From assembly GCA_964454015.1 (NCBI GenBank), contig CAYVQF010000020.1, positions 1 through 64,000 on the forward strand: a stretch of DNA of 64,000 nucleotides. Direction: 5' to 3'. Position numbers and translations under genes: made by a program. The notes under the pieces are model-generated. The model saw only the letters and a program-made list of their open reading frames with translations, was not told the origin of the DNA and did not search any database. Shown here in pieces: positions 40,142-48,846 of the stretch. Origin of the DNA: CAYVQF01 sp964454015 (GTDB lineage Bacteria; Myxococcota_A; Bradymonadia; UBA4248). Position 1 is the stretch's first letter. Each line of letters opens with the position of its first letter.

Positions 40142-40360
40142 TCAGGGCGTTGGCGGCATCAAGGTGGCGAACTCCTCTGACGCCTTGATGAGCTCCAGGC
40201 TATCATCGAGATCGATCCACCCATCCAAGATCCACACGCGCCAATGGTTCTCGCGCCACTCCGTCTTGCCGCGCAGACTCTGCATATCCTTGGGCGGGCG
40301 GCGACCAAGGAGGTCCGACGCCTTGAGGAGGGCTTCCATCTTGGTGCGACTAGGCTTCAT
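40142..40360 (-). CDS. Small hypothetical protein
   Basis: A 72-residue protein with balanced composition rather than antisense-type composition: 'MKPSRTKMEALLKASDLLG' at the start, three Trp residues in 'WRENHWRVWILDGW', and an acidic end. A GGAGG ribosome site lies nine bases ahead of the ATG. An unusually A/T-rich stretch (40380-40400) lies just upstream and may hold its promoter. No family was recognised and no signal peptide or membrane segment is present. The Trp-rich 'W-x5-W-x-L-D-x-W' pattern resembles small single-domain binding modules, but this is only a resemblance. Confidence 0.6.
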   Translation of the reverse strand: MKPSRTKMEALLKASDLLGRRPPKDMQSLRGKTEWRENHWRVWILDGWIDLDDSLELIKASEEFATLMPPTP

Positions 40361-40616
40361 ACGCTGACCCTCCGCATGGAGTAAAAGTTAAAATTTTTTC
40401 CAAAGCTACAGCGCCAAGCGCTGCGCCTTGACTTAACCTGCCCAGGGCGGCGGCACAAGTCAAGCCTCGGTCGTTTCCCAGGTCTGCCCATGCGCACGGG
40501 CCTCACCCTTGCCAAGGCAGCCGCGCAGGTCCATGCTGCCCGCCAAGAAGGGCCGCTCTGGCGCTCAGGTCGGCCGCTACACGCCCCCACTCCAATTCCT
40601 ACCCCGTGGAGCCCTC

Positions 40617-41747
40617 ATGTCCGAGCAGCGAAAGAATATCGCCCCATTGGTCTTCCTTGGCTTGGTGGCCGCCCTGGGCCTTGGCTACTGGTTCGGCCAA
40701 ATGACGGCCCCCAAGATCCCGACCCCAGCGCCCCGCATCGAGTCCCCGGCGAGCCCCCCTAGCCCGGAGAGCGGGACAGCAGAGGCGAGCGACCTGACAC
40801 CGCCAGAGACACCGCTGTTGGCCGAAGAGAGCGTCACCGGACAGGCATGTCAGCGCTACGCCGATGGCGTCTGTGCTGCCGCCGGCCCCAACTCCGAGCC
40901 TTGTACCCAAGTGCGCAGCGCCGTGGCCCTCTTGCCGCCAGCCGCTTGCGACGCCGCCCTCGCCGGAATGGACCACACCCTCGGCCAAATCGAAGAGCTG
41001 CGCCGGGCCTGCCGTGATCTCGAAGCGCGCCTCTGCGCCGACATCGGCCCCGAGACGGAGGCTTGCAAGCTCGTCCGCGAGCAGACCCCCAACTTCCCCC
41101 CCGAGCAGTGCCAAGGCATGCTCGAGCACTATGCCGACGTCCTGGCGAGTCTGCGCCGCATGGAAGCCCAGAACAAACCCGTGCCAGCAGACCTCTTTGC
41201 CCGGCTCGCCGCCCCCGATGCACCTTCTTTCGGGCCGGCCGAGGCCGCGGTGGTCGTGGTCGAGTTCTCAGATTTCCTGTGCCCCTTCTGCCACTTTGCC
41301 GCCAAGAGCATCGAGACCCTCAAACCCCGCTATGAGCATCAGGTCCGCTTCGTCTTCCGCAACTACCCCCTCCCCATGCACGGGCAGGCGGCGGAGCTCG
41401 CGGCTCAAGCAGCCCTGGCAGCGCACGCCCAAGGGAAGTTCTGGGTCATGCACGATGCCCTCTTCTCCAACTACACCCGCTTGAACGAGGGGCGTCAGGT
41501 CATTGACGCCCTCGCCGCTGAAGTCGGCTTGGACATGGAAGCCTACACTGCCGCCATGGACGCCGGTACCTACGCCGAGGCGGTCAGAGCCGACGTCGCC
41601 CTAGCCGATGAGACCGTCGTGGCCGGCACACCCGCCTTGATCCTCAACGGCGAGCGCCTCGACATCAATCCCCGAGATCCAGCCGCCTTGGCCCAAGCCC
41701 TCGACGCGGCTCTGACCCACTTGGGTCAGACCCCACCCGAGCCCTGA
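40617..41747 (+). CDS. DsbA-like thioredoxin-fold protein, membrane-anchored
   Basis: A 376-residue protein with an uncleaved or signal-type transmembrane segment (about 8-25), a Pro-rich linker, a Cys-containing helical region (about 75-195) and a C-terminal thioredoxin_4/DsbA domain. The redox motif is C222-P-F-C225 in 'FSDFLCPFCHFAAKS', and the cis-Pro loop is 'VVAGTPALILNGERL'. The helical insert and 'VRFVFRNYPLPMHGQA' match the DsbA/BdbD-type family, which forms or isomerises disulfides outside the cytoplasm. This suits a genome with many exported Cys-rich proteins. The start was chosen at the membrane segment. The middle region holds paired Cys ('ACQRYADGVCAAA') whose role is unknown. 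Confidence 0.88.
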   Translation: MSEQRKNIAPLVFLGLVAALGLGYWFGQMTAPKIPTPAPRIESPASPPSPESGTAEASDLTPPETPLLAEESVTGQACQRYADGVCAAAGPNSEPCTQVRSAVALLPPAACDAALAGMDHTLGQIEELRRACRDLEARLCADIGPETEACKLVREQTPNFPPEQCQGMLEHYADVLASLRRMEAQNKPVPADLFARLAAPDAPSFGPAEAAVVVVEFSDFLCPFCHFAAKSIETLKPRYEHQVRFVFRNYPLPMHGQAAELAAQAALAAHAQGKFWVMHDALFSNYTRLNEGRQVIDALAAEVGLDMEAYTAAMDAGTYAEAVRADVALADETVVAGTPALILNGERLDINPRDPAALAQALDAALTHLGQTPPEP

Positions 41748-41985
41748 ACGCGTTCATTGGCACCGGCTCTTGCGCCACACACGCGGCGCTGGCCGCTGAG
41801 CTTTGGCACCGCGCCCCGTTGCAGGCGCTGAAAATCAATGCTTGACCCAAGCCCCAAATCTAAGATCCTGGTGGGGCGCCTCTGGCGCCGCGCGGTTGCG
41901 CTTGCTCGACCGTGACCTCTCTGTCCCACGTGACGCTGGGCCCATTGCGGACCGCGAGCGCCACCCACACAACGGAATTTTTCTC

Positions 41986-44900
41986 ATGGGTTCCACTTTT
42001 CGCGCGCTCTGTATCGCCGCCTGTCTCATCGCCCTCAGTGCTTGTGATGACGATGGCCCCACCCCCTCGACCTGTGCCGAGACCCACTGCCCGACCCACG
42101 CCACCTGCGTTGATGACAGTGGCGGTGCGCGCTGCCTCTGCCTCCCCGGCTATGACGGAGACCAATGTGATCAGTGCGCTCCAGGCTACCAAGACCATGA
42201 CCAAGACCAGGTGTGTCGCCCCACGTGCACCGACACGCTATGCCACGGCGGCACCTGCGATGACGCGAGCGGCACTGTGCGCTGCACGTGTCCCCTCAGC
42301 CGCACGGGCACGCACTGCGAGGATTGCGCTGAAGGCTATCAAGACCACGACGGCGACGGCCACTGTCGACCCGACTGCGCCCAGGCGGACCTGACCTGCT
42401 CTGCGCGGCAGGTGTGCGATGACGCCAGCGGTGAAGCCCAGTGCGCCTGCGTCCTCGGCTACGCTGGCGATGGGTGCCTCGACTGCGCTCCGGGGTGGCA
42501 GGACAACGCGGGCACCGGTGAGTGTCGCATTGGCTGTGAGCTGGCGGACATCGCCTGCGGACCCCATGGCCGCTGCAGCGATGCCACGGGCTACATTGGC
42601 TGTGCCTGTGACCCTGGCTACGCTGGCAACCGCTGCCAGCTCTGTGCGAACCACTGGCAAGACCACGACACCGACGGCCTCTGCACTGAAGCGTGCACCC
42701 ACCCTGAGCTCTCTTGTGGACACGGCACCTGCGACGACACTTCGGGCACGGCCCTCTGCCTTTGCGACGAAGGCTACACTGGCGTGGGCTGTTCCGAGTG
42801 CGCAGACCAGTGGCAGGACAACGACGGCGATGGCCTGTGCGCCCCTGCCTGCGCACCAGAGCACGCAGACTGCCACGGCCACGGCACTTGCGATGACACG
42901 AGCGGCCAGATCCTCTGTGCCTGCGATCCTGCCTATGTTGGCACCCACTGCGACACCTGCGCTCACGGCTACCAGGACAACGATGGCGATGGCACCTGTC
43001 TCCCGACTTGTGCCAACATGCCCCTCCCATGTGGTGCCAACAGCACCTGCTCCGATCTCTCGGGTGAAGCCACCTGCACCTGTTTTCCGGCCTACACCGG
43101 CCCCAACTGCGATCAGTGCGCCACAGGCTACCAAGACCACGACGGTGACGGCGTCTGCTCCCCAAGCTGCGCCAACCTGGGCTACACCTGCAGCGGTAAG
43201 GGCACTTGCTCCGACGCCAGCGGGACGGCGCGCTGCGTCTGTGACGCGGGCTATGTCAACGCCGGCCCCAACCTCTGCGTCATCAATGGCACCGGCGTCG
43301 ACTGCAGCTCACCCCTGTGGCTCGATCTCGGCGCTGGCACCATCACGGGCAACACCCAAGGCGCAGGCAACCACGCCGCGCCATCCTGTCAATCGAACCA
43401 TGGCCAAGAGCGCGTCTACGCCATCGATGTACCCGAGACGCTGACCATCGAAGCCGTCGTCAGCGGTTTCGACACGGTGATGTACCTTCGCCGGGTGTGC
43501 AACGATCCCGCGACGGAGATCGCCTGCGACGACGACGGCGGACCCGGCACGGGCTCGCGCATCGTCGCCACCCTCGAGCCGGGCACGGCCTACCTCTTCG
43601 TCGACGGCTATGGCAGCGCCGCAGGCGCCTTCACCTTGACCCTCCAGGTTCAGTGTCCCAGCGGGAAGCTCTTCGATCCCGCCAGCGCCACCTGCGTCCC
43701 CGACCCCTGCGTGCCCAACCCCTGCCACGAGCTCAACCGCAACCTCTGCAACCCGTTGCCGCCAGCGAGCTTCACCTGCGAATGCAACCCGGGCTACTCC
43801 CTCCAGGGCAGCCAATGCGTCGCCAATGTCAACCCGAGCGGCAACACCTGCGCTGACGTCATCGCCCTGCCCACCGGCGTGAGCGGCTCCGTGACGGGAA
43901 GCACGGCCTCGGCCGCCAACAGCACCACAGGCACCTGCGGAGGCACTGGCCCCGACCGCGTCTACGGCTTCTTTCTGAGCGAGGCCATGCGGGTCTCCCT
44001 CACGGTCGACGGCTATGACAGCGTGATCTACTTACGCCGCCAATGCGACAAGAGCCAGAGCGAGGTGACCTGCAACGATGACTACGACGGCTATGGCGGC
44101 GGTTCACGGATCATCGCCAACTTGGATGCTGGCGCCTACTACTTGTGGGTGGACTCCTACAGCTCGGGCGGCGCCTACACCTTGACTTACGGCATGCACG
44201 CCAACCCCTGCAACGCTGATCCCTGTCCAGGCACACCCGAGTGCCAAGCCAGCGCCGACTGGTCCACGTACGCCTGTGTATGTCCTCTGGGGATGCTGCC
44301 CCACGGCGCGACCTGCGTGGACGATCCCTGCGATCCCAACCCGTGCACCCAGAGCCACAAGACCAAGTGTGTCCCCGATCTTCCTGGGGCCTACACCTGC
44401 GCCTGCAACATCGGCTACATCCCCGATGGCGCCGGGGGCTGCGTCATGGATCCCAACGCCAACGAGTGGGCCTTCATCGTCTTCCTCAACGCCGACAACA
44501 ACCTCGAGTCCTACGGCTATGAGGACGTCGACGAGATGTGTGTCGCTGGCTCCACCCCCTACGTGCACATCGTCGCCCTCTTCGACACCTATGACGGACC
44601 GGCCAATGTCATCTACGTGCAACAGGGCAGCTACGACATCGTTGCCAACTGGGGCGAGGCCGACATGGGCGACTGGCAGACCCTGCGTGACTTCGGCGTC
44701 TGGGCGGTGGAGAACTACCCGGCGCGCCATTACGCCTTCATCATGTGGAACCACGGCGACGGCTGGAAGAAACGCGCTCCCCATCCCATCCTCAAAGGCT
44801 TCTCCAACGACGACCACGGCAGCTATGACGGCATCTCCATCTCCAATGGCGACTACGCCCGGGCCATGGGCGCCATCACCCAGGCGCTGGGTGGCAAAAT

Positions 44901-45525
44901 CGATATCGTCGGCTTTGACGCTTGCCTCATGGGCATGTGGGAAATCGCCGAGGCGACAGCCCCCTTCGCCGACTACCTCGTCGCGTCATCAGAGACCGAG
45001 CCCGCCCCCGGCTGGTCATACCATGCGTTCCTCCCCCAGCTCACGGCCAACCCGACTATGAGCGCCGTCACCCTGGGTCAGGCCATCATTGACAGCTACC
45101 ATGCGGAGTCCAGCCGCAACGCGACCCTCGCCATGACCGATCTCAACACCGTCGACCCCTTGGCCACGGCGCTCACCAACTTTGCCAACGCCATGATGGC
45201 CAACCCCAGCTATTACAGCACCTTGCGGAGCATTCGCAGTCAGACCCAGGATTTCTACGAGTCCGACTACCGCGATCTCCGCGACTTCACCGAACGGGTC
45301 TCGGCACGCTCCGGCGTCCCAGCAGACATCAAAGCCGCCGCTGATGCGCTCCTCCTTCAACTCGATAGCTCCATCGTGTATAATCGCGCCCAGTCCGATT
45401 ACCCTGGCGCCCATGGTCTGGCCATTTATTTTCCTGCGTCCTCACCAGACCCCGATTACAGCTATGGCCAAGGCGCCGTGTGGAGCCAACGCACGACATG
45501 GGACGAGTTCCTCCGTAGCCTCTAG
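41986..45525 (+). CDS. Giant lipoprotein: EGF-like repeats, PPC domains and a C-terminal clostripain (C11) protease
   Basis: A 1179-residue lipoprotein. Signal peptide to LSAC (Cys20), then seven full and one partial EGF-like repeats (about 28-430). Each reads roughly 'C..HGTCDD.SG...C.C..GY.G..C..CA.GYQD.DGDG.C.P.C', the last part resembling a calcium loop. Two PPC-like beta-sandwich domains alternate with two more EGF modules. The C-terminus is a clostripain-family domain with His923 in 'MWNHGDGW' and Cys980 in 'GFDACLMGMWE', the expected His-Cys dyad. C11 proteases cleave after basic residues and are often secreted. The EGF/PPC array probably holds the enzyme on the surface or on prey or matrix. 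A histidine kinase gene follows after 65 bp. Confidence 0.88.
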   Translation: MGSTFRALCIAACLIALSACDDDGPTPSTCAETHCPTHATCVDDSGGARCLCLPGYDGDQCDQCAPGYQDHDQDQVCRPTCTDTLCHGGTCDDASGTVRCTCPLSRTGTHCEDCAEGYQDHDGDGHCRPDCAQADLTCSARQVCDDASGEAQCACVLGYAGDGCLDCAPGWQDNAGTGECRIGCELADIACGPHGRCSDATGYIGCACDPGYAGNRCQLCANHWQDHDTDGLCTEACTHPELSCGHGTCDDTSGTALCLCDEGYTGVGCSECADQWQDNDGDGLCAPACAPEHADCHGHGTCDDTSGQILCACDPAYVGTHCDTCAHGYQDNDGDGTCLPTCANMPLPCGANSTCSDLSGEATCTCFPAYTGPNCDQCATGYQDHDGDGVCSPSCANLGYTCSGKGTCSDASGTARCVCDAGYVNAGPNLCVINGTGVDCSSPLWLDLGAGTITGNTQGAGNHAAPSCQSNHGQERVYAIDVPETLTIEAVVSGFDTVMYLRRVCNDPATEIACDDDGGPGTGSRIVATLEPGTAYLFVDGYGSAAGAFTLTLQVQCPSGKLFDPASATCVPDPCVPNPCHELNRNLCNPLPPASFTCECNPGYSLQGSQCVANVNPSGNTCADVIALPTGVSGSVTGSTASAANSTTGTCGGTGPDRVYGFFLSEAMRVSLTVDGYDSVIYLRRQCDKSQSEVTCNDDYDGYGGGSRIIANLDAGAYYLWVDSYSSGGAYTLTYGMHANPCNADPCPGTPECQASADWSTYACVCPLGMLPHGATCVDDPCDPNPCTQSHKTKCVPDLPGAYTCACNIGYIPDGAGGCVMDPNANEWAFIVFLNADNNLESYGYEDVDEMCVAGSTPYVHIVALFDTYDGPANVIYVQQGSYDIVANWGEADMGDWQTLRDFGVWAVENYPARHYAFIMWNHGDGWKKRAPHPILKGFSNDDHGSYDGISISNGDYARAMGAITQALGGKIDIVGFDACLMGMWEIAEATAPFADYLVASSETEPAPGWSYHAFLPQLTANPTMSAVTLGQAIIDSYHAESSRNATLAMTDLNTVDPLATALTNFANAMMANPSYYSTLRSIRSQTQDFYESDYRDLRDFTERVSARSGVPADIKAAADALLLQLDSSIVYNRAQSDYPGAHGLAIYFPASSPDPDYSYGQGAVWSQRTTWDEFLRSL

Positions 45526-45590
45526 CACCCCTCGCCTCTCTCTTCTTTCCCCAACACCATCGGGGGCCCCCCGTGGGTGATGCACCATAG

Positions 45591-47636
45591 ATGTCAGAGC
45601 ACGCTGATCTCCACGCGTTCCTCCTTCGCCTGCGCCCCGAGAACCTCCTCGATGTGGATCTCAGCGACGCCTGCACCTTCCTCCTCGATGAAATCGGCGT
45701 GGCCCTTGGTCTGCACAGTGCCTGCGCCTACCACCTGCAGGTGGGCGACGGGAGCGAACGCCTTGGGCACTGGCAACAGAACGCCTCACAACCCGACCGA
45801 GTCAGTCACCGCGCCATCGCTCCCTTTCTGCCATGGTGGAAAGCCGTGGCCCAACACAAACATCCGCTCCACTTCCCTGCACAGCGCCACCTCTGCCCTG
45901 CCGCCCTCATCGACGCCCTCAGCTCCCCCGAGCCCCATGCGCTGTTGCTCTTGCCTGTCTCCTGTCATGGCAAGGTAGTCCTCGCCTTTTTCTTCATTAA
46001 ATCGGCCTATCACGCCGAGTGGCAGCCCGAGGAAGAGCTCCTCATACGCTATGCCCTAGACACCCTGGCGCGCAGTCTGGAGTACATCCAGGTCCAAAAA
46101 GAACGCCAAGAGGCCGTTCAGAATCTCAAGAACGCCATGGAGCAGGCCAGCGCTGCCCTGCAAGCGAAGGACGATTTCCTCGCCAAGGTCAGCCACGAGA
46201 TCCGCACCCCCATGTCGGCCATCATGGGCTACTCCGATCTGCTCGCCTCACCGACCCCTGCCAAGGATGCAGGGGTCACCTCAGGGACCGCTCCGCCGCC
46301 CACAGAGATCGCCGCCGCCATCCGACGCAACGCCGAGCATCTCCTCGCCTTGGTCAACGATGTGCTGGACATCTCCAAGATCGCCTCGGGCCACATGCGC
46401 CTGGCCGAAGAGAGATGCAACCTCTTCGAAGTGATCGAAGACGTCGCCACGACTCTCCGCTTCCATGCGCAAGAAAAGCTCCTGGCCTTTCAGGTGGGCA
46501 TTCACCCCAACGTGCCGCAGAGCATTCGCACCGATCCCGTCCGTTTGCGCCAAATTCTCCTCAATTTGGCCACCAACGCCATCAAGTTCACCCCGCAAGG
46601 CCGGGTCGACCTCCAGGTCTATCTCGAACGCCAGACCTCTCAGCTCCGCTTCGACGTCATCGATACGGGGATCGGCATCCCCAAGGAACGCATGGCCGAT
46701 CTCTTCACCCCCTTCACCCAGCTCCACGCCGATACCCATCGCACCCAGGGAACGGGCCTGGGTTTGAGCATCTCGGGCCAGTTAGCGTGCCTCTTGGGTG
46801 GTTCCATCAAGGCCACCTCCAAGCCCGGTGAGGGGAGCACCTTCAGCCTCATCATCCCCTGCACCGTCGACGCCACCCCGATCCCAGGGCTGGCAGAGCG
46901 CCCAGCCACCCGCCCCCGCATGGCCCTCCCTGAAGGGGCGCTTCGCGGGCGCAAAGTCCTCTTGGTCGACGACGGCCCGGACAACCAGCGCATCATCACA
47001 TTTTACCTGCATCGTGTCGGCGCTGAGGTCGTTGGCGTGAGCAACGGCGAAGAGGCCGTGCGCGAAACCCTGCGCGCTCAGCGTGAGAGCGCACCCTATG
47101 ACCTCATCCTGATGGACATGATGATGCCCATCATGGACGGCTACGCCGCGACCCGACGCTTGCGCGCGTCTCAGGTCACCACCCCCATCGTCGCCCTGAC
47201 GGCCTACGCCATGCTCGACGATCGCAACAAGGCCCTCGAAGCGGGTTGCGACGAGTACATCTCCAAGCCCATCGATCCGCGCCACTTCTTCGACCTCCTG
47301 CTGAGCTTGCTGCCGCCAGTGGCCCCCTCCCCCACGCCCCAAGCGGAGGTCGACGAAGCCGTCGGGGCCGACTTGGCGAGCTTCCATGCCTGCCTGCCAC
47401 AACTGCAGCAACACCTCCGCATCTGTATGCGCGACAGAGACATCAGCGGGCTGGTCCAGACCTGTAACAACCTGCGTCAGCAGGCCACGCATCTGAAGCA
47501 CCACGCCATCGCCCACAGCGCCGCGGCCAGCGAGGATCACCTCGAGAGTGGTGGCCTCAACCCAGCGGCGCAGCAATCGCTGCAAGACCTCCTGGCCCAC
47601 CTCGACGCCGTGACCAGCGCCATCCCTATCAACTGA
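45591..47636 (+). CDS. Hybrid histidine kinase (GAF-like sensor, HisKA, HATPase, receiver)
   Basis: A 681-residue soluble kinase. The N-terminal 170 residues look like a GAF-type sensor ('FLLDEIGVALGLHSACAYHL'), followed by a coiled-coil. HisKA has the phosphorylated His202 in 'KVSHEIRTPMSAIMGYSD'. The ATPase shows 'NLATNAIKFT', 'DTGIGIPKE' and 'GTGLGLSISGQL'. A receiver domain (about 460-580) has Asp509 in 'LMDMMMP' and Lys in 'YISKPI'. The last 90 residues are helical and may be a degenerate Hpt domain. No membrane segment is present, so it senses a cytoplasmic signal or a partner. No cognate response regulator with DNA-binding domain lies nearby, so the output is unknown. Confidence 0.93.
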   Translation: MSEHADLHAFLLRLRPENLLDVDLSDACTFLLDEIGVALGLHSACAYHLQVGDGSERLGHWQQNASQPDRVSHRAIAPFLPWWKAVAQHKHPLHFPAQRHLCPAALIDALSSPEPHALLLLPVSCHGKVVLAFFFIKSAYHAEWQPEEELLIRYALDTLARSLEYIQVQKERQEAVQNLKNAMEQASAALQAKDDFLAKVSHEIRTPMSAIMGYSDLLASPTPAKDAGVTSGTAPPPTEIAAAIRRNAEHLLALVNDVLDISKIASGHMRLAEERCNLFEVIEDVATTLRFHAQEKLLAFQVGIHPNVPQSIRTDPVRLRQILLNLATNAIKFTPQGRVDLQVYLERQTSQLRFDVIDTGIGIPKERMADLFTPFTQLHADTHRTQGTGLGLSISGQLACLLGGSIKATSKPGEGSTFSLIIPCTVDATPIPGLAERPATRPRMALPEGALRGRKVLLVDDGPDNQRIITFYLHRVGAEVVGVSNGEEAVRETLRAQRESAPYDLILMDMMMPIMDGYAATRRLRASQVTTPIVALTAYAMLDDRNKALEAGCDEYISKPIDPRHFFDLLLSLLPPVAPSPTPQAEVDEAVGADLASFHACLPQLQQHLRICMRDRDISGLVQTCNNLRQQATHLKHHAIAHSAAASEDHLESGGLNPAAQQSLQDLLAHLDAVTSAIPIN

Positions 47637-47673
47637 CCCGAGCGCAAGGGCTCGGGCGTGACCTCAGGGTTTT

Positions 47674-48804
47674 TCACTCAAAGTTGAGGACCAAGTCATA
47701 AGTCTGCGGGCCATCGATGTTGCTGGCGAAGTCATCGACGAAGAGCCAGTAGGCCCCCGCGGGAAGCGCTTCGACATCCATCCATACCGCCGACACCCCA
47801 GGGGTATAACCACAGGCGATCTGCGAATCCCGGTCGCCACAGTGCCGGCGCAGGTAAACCCCAACCTTGGAGTCGCTCGGCTCAGTGGGTGTGACCTGAA
47901 TGGTCAAACGACCGCGCTTGGCCACGGCGAAGCCGAAAATGTTCTCCTTGCCGAGGGAGCTGATGGCATCGTTGGGGCAATCGTACTGTCGCCAGTAGGT
48001 CCCAGAAGCACCCGTCGCCGTGTCGCCGCTGAAGCTCACCGTGCCCGTGCTCAGATCGAGCAGGCGCGGTACCTGCCCAGCACACTGGGGCGTCACGATC
48101 GCCTCGGCCTTGATGCGAAAACGCCCTGGGGGGTGATTCGCGTCAGCGAAATCGTCGACCACCACATAGTGTGACCCAGTCCCAAGCAGCACATCTTTGG
48201 AAAAGCGCCCCCCTGGATTGGCGCTCCCGCCACAGGCGCTGTGGGCCTCGGTCTCACTCGCGGCACAAGTGCCGCGAATATAGAGCCCAAAGTAGGTGAT
48301 ATCGATGGGATCCACGCTGAAACGCACCATGGTGGGTGCCTCTAGGGTCAACAAAAAGACCGTCTCCGGTCCATAGGGCGTCAAGTTGGCATAGGCGTCA
48401 GCACAGCCGCGTTGCCAAGTCATGTTGGCGTTGTCCGTGCGGGTGGTCGAAATCAGCGTCGCACCCAAGGTCATGGCTAGCGGCTCAGCGCACGTCCCGA
48501 TGGGGGGGGGCGCCAAACACTCGCCGGCTTCACAGCCATGCTGACAGGTCGTCTCCGTCTGCCACAGGCCCTCGACACAGGACTGCAGGACGGATAACAC
48601 GCAACGGGTGGCCCCGCTCACACAGTCCCCGGGCAGGAGCTCCTCCGCAGCATCAGGCGTGACGCTACCGTCGTCTGCTTCGCCATCTGGGGTCTCCAAC
48701 TCGCTCGTATCTCTGACGGGATCCACCTCATGGGCACCCGTACAGGCCCAGGCCAAGAGAGAGAGGGACACCAGCCATAACCACTCGTAGCTCACTCTCA
48801 CCAT
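47674..48804 (-). CDS. Lipoprotein with two PPC-like domains
   Basis: A 376-residue lipoprotein with signal peptide ending LAWAC (Cys21), an acidic linker, a short Cys module ('DCVSGATRCVLSVLQSC') and two beta-sandwich PPC-like domains. The latter have the patterns 'TVFLLTLEAPTMVRFSVDP', 'FGLYIRGTC', 'GSHYVVVDDFADA' and 'GVYLRRHCGDRDSQIACGY', 'GAYWLFVDDFAS'. They resemble those in the giant clostripain lipoprotein 2 kb away, so the two may share ligands or localisation. No protease domain is present. A nine-base homopolymer (48502-48510) encodes Pro residues. A 42-bp gap separates it from the Ser/Thr kinase gene upstream, suggesting one transcript. Confidence 0.78.
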   Translation of the reverse strand: MVRVSYEWLWLVSLSLLAWACTGAHEVDPVRDTSELETPDGEADDGSVTPDAAEELLPGDCVSGATRCVLSVLQSCVEGLWQTETTCQHGCEAGECLAPPPIGTCAEPLAMTLGATLISTTRTDNANMTWQRGCADAYANLTPYGPETVFLLTLEAPTMVRFSVDPIDITYFGLYIRGTCAASETEAHSACGGSANPGGRFSKDVLLGTGSHYVVVDDFADANHPPGRFRIKAEAIVTPQCAGQVPRLLDLSTGTVSFSGDTATGASGTYWRQYDCPNDAISSLGKENIFGFAVAKRGRLTIQVTPTEPSDSKVGVYLRRHCGDRDSQIACGYTPGVSAVWMDVEALPAGAYWLFVDDFASNIDGPQTYDLVLNFE

Positions 48805-48846
48805 CGCGCTGCCCTCCTCTACGCCCCGTACAAGCCCCCACGCTGC

